DNA of 64,000 nt from Arthrobacter sp. ZGTC412. GTDB taxonomy: Bacteria > Actinomycetota > Actinomycetes > Actinomycetales > Micrococcaceae. The stretch lies in contig NZ_PJII01000010.1 of NCBI RefSeq assembly GCF_002929215.1, positions 62,001-126,000 of the forward strand, read 5' to 3'. The notes beneath the pieces were generated by a model, which was not told the origin of the DNA, made no database searches, and saw only the letters and a program-made list of their open reading frames with translations. The position numbers were made by a program, and so were the translations under genes. The stretch's first letter is position 1. Each line of letters opens with the position of its first letter. Below are positions 57,006-64,000 of this stretch, one piece after another.

Positions 57006-57280
57006 AAGGCCTCCTTCGGGTGCGGACATCCTCCTACCTGTTTGGCTCCCAAGCAAGGGTCCAGTGTCCCTTTTCGGATGGCGTTTATTACTTTGTGACA
57101 AACAACACCCGGCATAAAACTGGTGCCGGCATCTCGTGAGGTCAGCGCGCAATGGAGAAAGAGTCCAGTCGATTGCTGAATACGAGAGGGGCACCTCGTA
57201 TGTTACCCAAATGTGACAATGCTCCTCCGTTCAGGTTATGGTCTTCAGGTGTCCCTCCCAAACGGGACATTCCCCTCAGT
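57006..57280. other. divergent promoter region upstream of the riboswitch
   Basis: About 275 bases without a gene, shared by the dienelactone hydrolase and the LysM hydrolase. It contains a small inverted repeat TACGAG/CTCGTA (57181-57200) and the GTTAC-N6-GTGAC repeat at 57202-57217. It should hold both promoters. Confidence 0.5.
57202..57217 (+). promoter_or_regulatory. candidate MtrA-type direct repeat
   Basis: GTTAC (57202-57206), 6 bases, GTGAC (57213-57217): two near-identical pentamers in 11-base phase. MtrA of actinobacteria binds direct repeats of this type before cell-wall hydrolase genes. The match is imperfect, so this is a candidate only. Confidence 0.35.
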
Positions 57281-57460
57281 ATGCCGAGCCCTGCCACTGA
57301 TCCGGGAACCCACGCTTTCCAGCTGGCAGGGACGGGGGAACCAAGTTTCCGCGGCCTTCTACGAGGCCTTGGGGTTAAGTCGATAGCGCCTCCATTCATT
57401 TCGGAGTCGCTCCCGGCCGGGTATCTCCAGCCCGAACCCGACAGCTCACCCCGCAGGCAT
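57281..57460 (+). ncRNA. c-di-AMP (ydaO/yuaA) riboswitch
   Basis: A structured leader for the LysM hydrolase. The closing helix pairs ATGCC (57281-57285) with GGCAT (57456-57460). The next helix pairs CCCTGCCA (57289-57296) with TGGCAGGG (57324-57331). Conserved ydaO segments follow: ACGGGGGAACCA (57332-57343), TTGGGGT about 57369-57375 and CCCGAACCCGACAGCT (57431-57446). This class binds cyclic di-AMP and often precedes cell-wall hydrolase genes in actinobacteria. The ribosome site GGGAGAGG starts directly after the closing helix, so control of translation is plausible. The 3' half is placed from memory of the family. Confidence 0.85.
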
Positions 57461-57477
57461 GGGAGAGGCGATCAACC

Positions 57478-58323
57478 GTGTCAAAAAATTCCCTTACCGC
57501 CCGTCACCGCGCGACTCCGGACCGCTCAATCGCGCTCCAGGGCTTGGCTGTCTCAGCCAAATCGCTTGGCCGCCCGGCGCTCGCCGTTGCAGCAGCATCC
57601 GGCATTGCCTTCGGTGTTGGCGCCCCGGCCCACGCAGGCGTAACCGGTCCGGACACCACCGAGACCACTAACACCCAGGCTTACGCAGCACCGGCTGCTG
57701 CAGTGGCTGCCCCCGCAGCAGCTGCAGGCAACGTGCACACCGTTGTTTCCGGCGATACCCTGGGCGCCATCTCGGCTGCCCACGGAGTAGCCCTCAATGA
57801 TGTCCTGTCCGTCAATGGGCTTTCGATCTCCGCCATCATCTACCCCGGCGACCAGATCAAGGTCCCCGGCGCCGGCTCAGCCGCTCCGGCTCCGGCTCCG
57901 GCTCCTGCCAAGGCTGCCGCCGCCCCGGCCAACACCGGAATGAACCTGTCCTACGCCTCCACGACGGCGCCTGCTCCGGCAGCACCCGCCCCGGCAGCTC
58001 CGGCAGCCACCGGCACCGGTACCGGCGCAGCCATCCTCGCGAACGCTTACGGCCAGGTGGGCGTCCAGCAGGACTGCACTGCCATGGTGGAGAAGGCTCT
58101 CCGCGCCGTGGGCAAGAGCGTTGGCGACCTCGCCCCGGGCCAGTTCTACCAGTACGGCACCACTGTGGGTACCCCGGCTCCCGGTGACCTGGTAATCACC
58201 GCCGGTCACGTTGGCGTCTTCGCCGGCAACGGCCAGGTTGTCAGCGGCGGCGTGGACGGCTTCAAGACCGAAGTCCACTCCATCAGCTGGCTCGGCGGCG
58301 CTTCCTTCGTCCGCGTAGCGTAG
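57478..58323 (+). CDS. secreted LysM - NlpC/P60-like cell-wall hydrolase
   Basis: A 281-residue exported protein with GTG start (GGGAGAGG 9 bases upstream). The signal peptide ends near AHA (about residue 53). A LysM domain is at about 86-130 (VVSGDTLGAISAAHGV), and an Ala/Pro-rich linker runs to about 180. A NlpC/P60-like domain ends the protein, with Cys 200 in QDCTAMVEKAL and His 244 in GHVGVFAGNG, the expected Cys-His pair. It should cut peptidoglycan peptides. The c-di-AMP riboswitch before it links expression to cell-wall or osmotic state. Confidence 0.92.
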   Translation: MSKNSLTARHRATPDRSIALQGLAVSAKSLGRPALAVAAASGIAFGVGAPAHAGVTGPDTTETTNTQAYAAPAAAVAAPAAAAGNVHTVVSGDTLGAISAAHGVALNDVLSVNGLSISAIIYPGDQIKVPGAGSAAPAPAPAPAKAAAAPANTGMNLSYASTTAPAPAAPAPAAPAATGTGTGAAILANAYGQVGVQQDCTAMVEKALRAVGKSVGDLAPGQFYQYGTTVGTPAPGDLVITAGHVGVFAGNGQVVSGGVDGFKTEVHSISWLGGASFVRVA

Positions 58324-58338
58324 TCACACCACCCGAAC

Positions 58339-58386
58339 AGGGGCGGCAACCGGGATTGTTCCCGGCTGCCGCCCCTGTTTTGTTTT
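58339..58386 (+). terminator. terminator after the LysM hydrolase gene
   Basis: Arms AGGGGCGGCAACCGGG (58339-58354) and CCCGGCTGCCGCCCCT (58361-58376) with one mismatch and a 6-base loop, followed by GTTTTGTTTT. This is a strong intrinsic terminator, 16 bases after the stop. Confidence 0.92.
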
Positions 58387-58427
58387 CCGGACCTTCCTGA
58401 CATCCGGCGTTCTGGGGCGGGACGCGC

Positions 58428-59903
58428 TCAAGTCCCGCAGAAGGTCTGGTAGCTGCCGAAGTCCTCCGGCGCTCCCTCGGTGTAGCGTTCCAGCCCTGGC
58501 CGCGCATGGAACGGGGCGCGAACCACGTCGAGGAGCCGGCTGAAGGGTTTAAGGTCTCCGTCCGTTGCTGCGGCGAGCGCTTCCTCCACCAGGTGGTTGC
58601 GTGGAATGTAGGCCGGATTGACCCTGTCCATCAGATCCGCGTCCGGTTGCAGGGCACGCCACCGCCCAGCCCATGCGTCGAAGGCAGCCAGGTCAAGGAC
58701 CATCCCGCGGGCCGGGCGGTCATTTCCCCTTGCCGCTTGGGAGAGGTTCCGGAAAAACGACGTGTAGTCCACTGGTCCGTCCTTCAACAAAGCCACCAGC
58801 CCATCCACCAGCTCGGAGGCTTCTTCAGCCTCTGCGCTCCCGGCAGGGGCTTCTGCCAACCCGAGTTTGGTCTTCATGCCGGCGAACCAAGCATCGCTGT
58901 ATTGGCGGCGGAACATGCCCAGTGCTTCCACCGCGGGGGCCACGGCCTGTTCCTGGTCCTCGTTGAAGAGCGGCAGCATGGCCTCAGCCAGGCGGGCAAG
59001 GTTCCATTCGGCGATGACCGGCTGGTTGGCGTAGGCGTAGCGCCCGCCCACGTCGATGGAGCTGTAGACCGCGGCAGGATTGAACGCGTCCATAAAGGCG
59101 CAGGGCCCGTAATCGATGGTTTCTCCGGAGATGGTCATGTTGTCCGTGTTCATCACACCGTGGACGAATCCCACCAGCATCCAGTCCGCTACCAGATTTG
59201 CCTGTGCGGCAACCACGCTTTCGAAGAGCGCCAGGTAGGGGTTCCCGGCGCGGGCGGCTTCCGGGTAGTGCCGGCTGATCGCGTGGTCCGCCAGGCGGCG
59301 CAGGAGGTCCATGTTTTCCGTGGCCCTTGCGTACTGGAAGCTGCCCACGCGCAGGTGGCTGCTGGCTACCCTTGTCAGTACCGCTCCCGGAAGCATGGTG
59401 TCCCTGCGCACCGGGCGGCCGGTGGCCACCACCGCAAGGGAACGCGTTGAAGGGATACCGAGAGCGTGCATCGCCTCACTCACAAGGTACTCACGCAGCA
59501 TGGGGCCGACGACGGCGCGGCCGTCCCCGGCGCGGGCGAAGGGTGTGCGGCCAGAACCTTTCAGGTGTATGTCCCGCAACCGGCCATCCACGCCTGTCAC
59601 CTCGCCGAGAAGGAGCGCGCGGCCGTCTCCGAGCAGGGGCGAGTAGCCGCCGAACTGGTGGCCCGCATAGGCCTGGGCCACCGGCGTCGATCCTTCCGGA
59701 ACGTGGTTCCCGAGCAGGAGCCGGACGCCCTCCGGTGACCGAAGATACTCCGGATCGAGCCCCAGCTCCCCTGCCAGACCTCCGTTAAGAACCAGCAGTT
59801 TCGGCTCGGGCGCTTCCTCTGCCTGCCAGGGAACCGCCAGCTCGGACAGCTCCCTGGCAAAACGCCCATCAAAGGTGACTGTTGATTCAGCAGCAGCTGT
59901 CAT
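58428..59903 (-). CDS. selO: protein adenylyltransferase SelO (YdiU)
   Basis: A 491-residue pseudokinase-fold enzyme that transfers AMP to proteins, linked to redox homeostasis. Conserved stretches are [39 protein letters not shown] and [20 protein letters not shown]. The C-terminus ends TFCGT, with Cys at the third-last position, where eukaryotic SelO has selenocysteine. The ATG overlaps the permease stop (ATGA). Confidence 0.93.
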   Translation of the reverse strand: MTAAAESTVTFDGRFARELSELAVPWQAEEAPEPKLLVLNGGLAGELGLDPEYLRSPEGVRLLLGNHVPEGSTPVAQAYAGHQFGGYSPLLGDGRALLLGEVTGVDGRLRDIHLKGSGRTPFARAGDGRAVVGPMLREYLVSEAMHALGIPSTRSLAVVATGRPVRRDTMLPGAVLTRVASSHLRVGSFQYARATENMDLLRRLADHAISRHYPEAARAGNPYLALFESVVAAQANLVADWMLVGFVHGVMNTDNMTISGETIDYGPCAFMDAFNPAAVYSSIDVGGRYAYANQPVIAEWNLARLAEAMLPLFNEDQEQAVAPAVEALGMFRRQYSDAWFAGMKTKLGLAEAPAGSAEAEEASELVDGLVALLKDGPVDYTSFFRNLSQAARGNDRPARGMVLDLAAFDAWAGRWRALQPDADLMDRVNPAYIPRNHLVEEALAAATDGDLKPFSRLLDVVRAPFHARPGLERYTEGAPEDFGSYQTFCGT

Positions 59904-61342
59904 TTCTTGAGACTCTCCTCGTGGTTCGTTCTCCGGTTGATCAGCCATGTGACAAACCAGAGCACCACGCCGATGGCCATGAGCCCGCCGGCGATTTGGT
60001 ACTGGATAACGTTACGCCCCACCCACGGGCCGGCCAGGAAGGCGCACAGCAGGGCGGCCACCACCGGCAACTGCCCCGGTGAGGTGAAGAACACCTTGCG
60101 GTTGGGGTCCCGCTTGCGCCGCAGCACCACGCAGGCGACGTTCACTACCGTGAAGACGCACAGCAGCAGGAAGGCAGTGGTTCCGGAGAGGTTGGCCACA
60201 ATGTTGCTTTCCGGATCGCTGGTCACGTAAAGGATGAGTCCCAGTGCCAGGACGGTGGAGAAGACGATGCCGGCCCACGGTGTGCGGCGCACGGGCAGTA
60301 CTTTCCCGAGGGCGGGCGGCAGGACGTGCTGTCGCGCCATCCCGTAAATGAGGCGGCTGGCCATCAGCATGTTGATCAGCGCCGTGTTGGCTACGGCAAA
60401 GACCGCAAGGAATGGGAAGATCCTGTCGATCGGGAAGTCGGGTGAGCCTTTGTGGACCACTTCAAGAAGGGCAGCGCCTTCGGCTTCCCGGATGTTTTCC
60501 AGCTCCGTTGGTGTCAGTACGCTGACCACTGAGACCGCGACCAGCATGTACAGGAGCACGGCTATTCCCAGGCCGGTCAGCATGGTGCGCGGGAAGATCT
60601 TTTCCGGATGCTGGGTTTCCTCCACCATGTTCACGGAGTCTTCAAAGCCCACCATGGCGAAGAACGCGATGGACGTGGCGGCCGTGACCGCAAGGAACAT
60701 GCCCTTGTCCTGCGAGTCGTTGAACACAAAGATCTCACCGGGGTTCCCGGTGCCCTGTGACATCACAAAGAAGCCGACGCCGATCACAATACACAGAGCG
60801 ATCATCTCCACCAGGGTGAGGACAACATTGAACTTGACGCTCTCCCCCACGCCGCGCAGGTTGATGATGGCCAGGAGCAACATAAAGGCCATGGCGACGG
60901 CGGTGATGACGCCCTGCCCGGGCAGCCCCATCCATCCGTTGATCGCGAACCCGCCGAAGAGGTTTTGGGCCAGGACATTGGCGGACGTGGAGGCGCTGGT
61001 GATGCCTGAACAGACTACGGCGAAGGCCACCAGGAAGGTGACGAAGTGGATCCCGAAGGCCTTGTGCGTATAAAGGGCGGCACCGGCGGCCTGGGGATAC
61101 TGTGTGACGAGTTCCAGGTAGGAGAAGGCGGTCAGTGTGGCCACCACAAAGGCCAGCAGGAACGGCAGCCACACGATGCCGCCCACTGTTCCAGCCATGG
61201 TCCCGGTGACTGCATAAACACCGGCGCCCAGGATGTCGCCCACGATGAAGAGCAGGAGGAGCTTCGGGCCAAGAACCCGTTTGAGTTCGGGTTCCGTTCC
61301 TTCTGGAGTAGCGTCGAAGACTTCTTCGGAAGTTTTGCTCAT
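59900..61342 (-). CDS. APC family amino acid permease
   Basis: A 480-residue membrane protein with about 12 helices. The first has [18 protein letters not shown], the APC signature region, and a long N-terminal tail precedes it. Its substrate is unknown; the sequence is unlike the permease at 16,231. The ATG has GGAGG upstream. Its stop overlaps selO by ATGA, so the two are probably co-expressed. Confidence 0.9.
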   Translation of the reverse strand: MSKTSEEVFDATPEGTEPELKRVLGPKLLLLFIVGDILGAGVYAVTGTMAGTVGGIVWLPFLLAFVVATLTAFSYLELVTQYPQAAGAALYTHKAFGIHFVTFLVAFAVVCSGITSASTSANVLAQNLFGGFAINGWMGLPGQGVITAVAMAFMLLLAIINLRGVGESVKFNVVLTLVEMIALCIVIGVGFFVMSQGTGNPGEIFVFNDSQDKGMFLAVTAATSIAFFAMVGFEDSVNMVEETQHPEKIFPRTMLTGLGIAVLLYMLVAVSVVSVLTPTELENIREAEGAALLEVVHKGSPDFPIDRIFPFLAVFAVANTALINMLMASRLIYGMARQHVLPPALGKVLPVRRTPWAGIVFSTVLALGLILYVTSDPESNIVANLSGTTAFLLLCVFTVVNVACVVLRRKRDPNRKVFFTSPGQLPVVAALLCAFLAGPWVGRNVIQYQIAGGLMAIGVVLWFVTWLINRRTNHEESLKK

Positions 61343-61408
61343 TGTCGACCTCCACAACACGTTGGGCGGGTGGGCCCGGGCTGCCTAGCGGATAATTCAC
61401 TCTCTACC

Positions 61409-62359
61409 TCATGGTTGGGTTTGGCAATAATCAGTCCCCTGCCCCTCCCCGCCGGTCAGCGCGGTGTTTTGCTGCCACCGCCGTCGTTTCGGTAAGGCAA
61501 TCCGCTGCAGGTCGTGCGCTGCTATGACCTTTGCCCCCGCGGCACGTGCGCCGGCCTGCGCAGCCAACGGGGTGACGTCGTCGTACCTGGCCGAAAAGTG
61601 TGTCAGCACGAGCGTGTCAGCATCACCGCCGCCAGCCAACTTCCCGGCCTGCCCGGCTGTGAGGTGACGGTACTGGCTGGCGAGCCCGGCGTCGTCGTCG
61701 CTGAAGGTGGACTCGGCGACGAGGAGGTCGGCGCCGTCCGCCAGGTCCTCGGCCCCTGGACAGGGGGCGGTGTCCATAACGAAGGCGAAGCGCTGGCCCG
61801 GCCGGGGAACGCTGACCTCGTCAAGGTGGACGCCGGCAAGGGTGCCCTCGCGCTGCAGGCGTCCGACGTCGGCCCCCTTGATTCCCGCCGCCGCCAAGCG
61901 GTCCGGGAGCAGGCTGCGGCTGTCCGGCTCAACGAGCCTGTAGCCGTAGGTCTCGATGCGGTGCTTCAGTGGCCGGACTTCCAGCCCTTCTGCCACGGTT
62001 CCGCTGCCGCCGTGTGGATGGAGCCTCAGGTCTATCCCGGGTGAGCTGATGGACACCAGTGCCCGGACCACGTCCTCACCGGATGCCGGGTAGTGCAGGT
62101 GGACGGGGTGGGCCGCACCGTCCAGCGCCATGCGCGACAGCACGCCGGGCAAACCAAAGCAGTGGTCACCGTGCACGTGGGTGAGGCAGATACGGGTGAT
62201 TTGTGTTGCGGACACGCCCGCGTGGATCATCTGGCGCTGGGTTCCCTCACCGGGGTCAAAGAGGAGCCCCTGGCCGTCCCACCGAAGCAGGTAACCGTTA
62301 TGGTTGCGGGTCCGGGTGGGAACCTGGGAGGCGGTGCCCAGGATGACGAGTTCACGCAT
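61409..62359 (-). CDS. rnz: ribonuclease Z
   Basis: Metallo-beta-lactamase endonuclease that processes tRNA 3' ends. It has 316 residues. The zinc motif is HVHGDH at residues 61-66 (LTHVHGDHCFGLPG); the N-terminus has LGTASQVPTRTRNHN and a later VLTHFSARYDD carries a further ligand. The start is ATG 62359. Confidence 0.95.
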   Translation of the reverse strand: MRELVILGTASQVPTRTRNHNGYLLRWDGQGLLFDPGEGTQRQMIHAGVSATQITRICLTHVHGDHCFGLPGVLSRMALDGAAHPVHLHYPASGEDVVRALVSISSPGIDLRLHPHGGSGTVAEGLEVRPLKHRIETYGYRLVEPDSRSLLPDRLAAAGIKGADVGRLQREGTLAGVHLDEVSVPRPGQRFAFVMDTAPCPGAEDLADGADLLVAESTFSDDDAGLASQYRHLTAGQAGKLAGGGDADTLVLTHFSARYDDVTPLAAQAGARAAGAKVIAAHDLQRIALPKRRRWQQNTALTGGEGQGTDYCQTQP

Positions 62360-62377
62360 TGTTTTCCGGGACCAAAA

Positions 62378-62407
62378 AGCAGGTTCCGGAATCGTCCGGG
62401 ACCTGCT
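62378..62407 (-). terminator. terminator after the 62-residue gene
   Basis: AGCAGGTTCCGG (62378-62389) pairs with CCGGGACCTGCT (62396-62407), one mismatch. On the minus strand the stem is followed by TTTTT, placing it as terminator of the gene at 62428-62616, between it and rnz. Confidence 0.85.
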
Positions 62408-62427
62408 TCGTGGTTTGTTGTGTTGGC

Positions 62428-62616
62428 TTAGCGCCGCTTGAGCATGCCCATGATTTTGCTGGCCACGCCGCCGGTGCCGGGCCTGCCGCCTACGGCACCT
62501 GTGGTGTTGGGCGTCCGCCCTGTGGCGTTGAGTCCGGTGCCGCGGGCTGTTCCGCCGGTGCCGGACCTGCCTGCGAACCGTCCAGCGGCATTCTTGATCA
62601 TGCTTCCCAAGTTCAT
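62428..62616 (-). CDS. small Gly/Thr-rich basic protein
   Basis: A 62-residue protein with basic and Gly/Thr-rich composition, N-terminal MNLGSMIKNAAGRFAGRSGT and C-terminal SKIMGMLKRR. The middle repeats short GxGG/TGG units. No domain is recognised. AAGGAG lies 7 bases before the ATG. A dyad element lies 40 bases upstream and a clear terminator follows, which supports a real short gene. Confidence 0.75.
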   Translation of the reverse strand: MNLGSMIKNAAGRFAGRSGTGGTARGTGLNATGRTPNTTGAVGGRPGTGGVASKIMGMLKRR

Positions 62617-62656
62617 GTGAAACTCCTTCAGTCTTGATCCTGCCAACCGATATTCA

Positions 62657-62668
62657 TCAGCCTGCTTA
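62657..62668. promoter_or_regulatory. dyad element before the 62-residue gene
   Basis: On the coding (minus) strand it reads TAAGCAGGCTGA, a variant of TAAGCATGCTTA. It lies 40 bases before the start codon. Confidence 0.5.
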
Positions 62669-62734
62669 TCATTTTAGCGCAGTTTCGATTTCCGGCTAGG
62701 GCAGGCTGAATCATCTTCTGACCGGTTTCGGGTT

Positions 62735-63163
62735 TCAACGCTCCAGGTCGTTGGGGTCGAACTCGCTGAGCGGCGAGCCGCCAAAGTTTTCCTGGTCGTC
62801 ACTGGCATCGGCTTCCCGGCCGGTGGGGTCTTCGCCGAAGTCAACGTCGGCGACCGCCTCGCCGAGAGTCGGCGTGCTGGCGGGCAGTTCGTCGCCGGCC
62901 CCGTCACTGGTCGCCTTCATGTCATCGCGCAGGGTCTGGTCGCTGAGGAAATCCTCCTCCTCACCGGAAACCTCTCCCTGAAGCAGCGGGTCCTCCTGCC
63001 AGCGGTCCGGATTGTTCTCGGCAGCGCCGGGGTAGCTGTCGGGCTCGCCGCTCGTAACGGGATCCAGCTCGAGGGATGAAGCCGCGCCGGGGGTCTCGTC
63101 CAGGAGTACGTCATTCTCCTCGACAATTTCAAGATCGTCGTCAGGCAGGTTCTGTTCCGTCAT
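62735..63163 (-). CDS. acidic hypothetical protein
   Basis: A 142-residue, very acidic, probably disordered protein. It begins MTEQNLPDDDLEIVEENDVL and ends GGSPLSEFDPNDLER; Asp and Glu dominate throughout and there are no membrane helices. No family was recognised with confidence. A GAAAGG lies upstream of the ATG. A dyad element lies 37 bases upstream. Confidence 0.75.
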   Translation of the reverse strand: MTEQNLPDDDLEIVEENDVLLDETPGAASSLELDPVTSGEPDSYPGAAENNPDRWQEDPLLQGEVSGEEEDFLSDQTLRDDMKATSDGAGDELPASTPTLGEAVADVDFGEDPTGREADASDDQENFGGSPLSEFDPNDLER

Positions 63164-63200
63164 GGTGGTGCCTTTCTCGTCAGCGGCGTGCAGATATTAG

Positions 63201-63212
63201 TAAGCATACTGA
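63201..63212. promoter_or_regulatory. dyad element before the acidic protein gene
   Basis: TAAGCATACTGA on the plus strand, TCAGTATGCTTA on the coding strand, 37 bases before the start codon. It matches the element at 53439 in 10 of 12 positions. Confidence 0.5.
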
Positions 63213-63313
63213 CGAATGACGTGCGGTGTGAACCTCAGGCTTCGGACGCCGGCCCTGGCGGCGTTCCCTGCACGGGTCACAACTCCCCCGCGCTATCTCA
63301 ACGCCCATCCGCT

Positions 63314-63526
63314 TCAGTGCAGGAGCCACGATCCGTCATGCGGCGGTTCCGGCCTATGGCGGAGTCTTCGAATCAGCACCACGAAAGGCCACGCGAGCAA
63401 TTGCAGCAGCCCTGCGGCCAACAACAGACCCACCACAAGAAGAAGGACCGGGGAATACAAAAGGAAAACACCAAATGCGGCTGCAAGGTATCCCGCAATC
63501 AGCGCCAATGCCGCTCCAGGATCCAC
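63314..63526 (-). CDS. small two-helix membrane protein
   Basis: A 70-residue protein with GTG start and AAGGAG 6 bases upstream. Two hydrophobic helices (ALALIAGYLAAAFGVFLLY and LLLVVGLLLAAGLLQLLAW) are joined by a short turn, and a basic C-terminus follows (VLIRRLRHRPEP). The function is unknown. The strong ribosome site fixes this start rather than the longer frame. Confidence 0.7.
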   Translation of the reverse strand: MDPGAALALIAGYLAAAFGVFLLYSPVLLLVVGLLLAAGLLQLLAWPFVVLIRRLRHRPEPPHDGSWLLH

Positions 63527-64000
63527 TGAAACTCCTTTCAGTTGTCGGGAAAAGTCTGACGGCGGGGATTGCCGGCAGAACAAACGACCGTGGCCGGCCG
63601 TAGGAGAGTCCATGCGCACGGAAGATCGCCATAGACGGCGGGAGGGACCGGAGGAGTCTGTGCGGCCACGAGGTATCCCTCCAACATGCTGGGTAAATCC
63701 ACACCCAGATCGGCAAAGGCCGCTTACTTCCTAACGGTTACTTAATCGTACGCTCCTGCCGGCAGGCGAGGAAGAAGCAGGATGCCCCGCCATGACCGTG
63801 ACCTTTGGTCCTACAACTCCGGCCGGCTCAGCGCCAATCTTGGAAGTGACCATGCCGCACGAGACCAGGAAGTCCGGCCATGAAAAGACCGCTTCAGTGT
63901 CAAGGCAAAGTAACAGGGCCCTACCGCTGGGGCTAAACCGGTAGCAAACTTCAACTGGCGGACATTTCAAACCGAGAGCCGCGATGTTTAGGAGTGCGTA
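63527..64000. other. region without a convincing gene
   Basis: 474 bases to the window edge. A minus-strand frame at 63731-63970 would begin with TTG (79 residues) but has no ribosome site and unconvincing codon use. No clear terminator, repeat or RNA was recognised. A gene starting beyond the window could end here. Confidence 0.4.

Noticed and set aside
57006-57029. ATG at 57029 as start of the dienelactone hydrolase
   Set aside because: GGAGG directly abuts the ATG, which is too close. The GTG at 57005 has AAGGAGG at a normal spacing.
63731-63970. 79-residue minus-strand frame near the window end
   Set aside because: TTG start without a ribosome site, mixed codon use and no recognisable domain. 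It is recorded as intergenic with low confidence.

Overview
The window is a chromosomal segment of a high-GC Gram-positive actinobacterium. Protein sequences and gene order fit the Micrococcaceae, closest to the Arthrobacter/Pseudarthrobacter group. The genus is inferred from remembered family sequences; no search was run. No rRNA, tRNA, CRISPR array, insertion sequence or prophage was seen. Coding density is high, most genes before 45 kb lie on the minus strand, and many neighbours overlap by ATGA or a few bases.

Positions 1-46,000 are a conserved actinobacterial housekeeping block. In minus-strand transcription order it reads error-prone polymerase, thrS, HIT protein, pgsA, pdxS, pdxT, yebC, ruvCAB, yajC-secDF, rel, hisS, aspS, rarA, rpsD, alaS, ruvX-mltG, aroE-C-K-B and efp. 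From memory, a similar series runs from thrS to efp in Mycobacterium tuberculosis. The block covers shikimate/chorismate synthesis, four aminoacyl-tRNA synthetases, Holliday-junction processing, Sec translocation, the stringent response, PLP synthesis and phosphatidylinositol-phosphate synthesis. Plus-strand genes are set into it: an acVLRF1-type release factor, an APC permease, a membrane-anchored cyclophilin, a DUF349 protein, murT-gatD for lipid II amidation and an M3 metallopeptidase.

Positions 46,000-57,000 are a looser region of small stress, repair and metabolic genes. It holds a LexA-box-controlled DUF6504-dnaE2 pair, chorismate mutase, a YedK/HMCES-type protein, a mycoredoxin, a decayed MBL-fold pseudogene, a lipoate ligase-like protein, a thioesterase, a Nudix hydrolase, a DUF1918 protein, a metallophosphoesterase, an SDR oxidoreductase, an overlapping TraR/DksA - AlkD-like - DUF1810 operon and a dienelactone hydrolase-like lipoprotein.

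Positions 57,000-64,000 contain a c-di-AMP (ydaO/yuaA) riboswitch in front of a secreted LysM-NlpC/P60 hydrolase, a SelO pseudokinase coupled to an APC permease, ribonuclease Z and three small uncharacterised genes. The last 470 bases hold no convincing gene.

The best leads are: a 12-bp dyad (TAAGC..GCTTA type) at an almost constant 37-40 bp before three separate genes; an SOS box driving DUF6504-dnaE2 without ImuB beside it; the riboswitch-controlled cell-wall hydrolase with a possible MtrA-type repeat upstream; a His/Asp-rich cytoplasmic tail on MltG; a MurT without an evident zinc ribbon and with a leaderless-type promoter; and the acVLRF1 release factor divergent from rarA.
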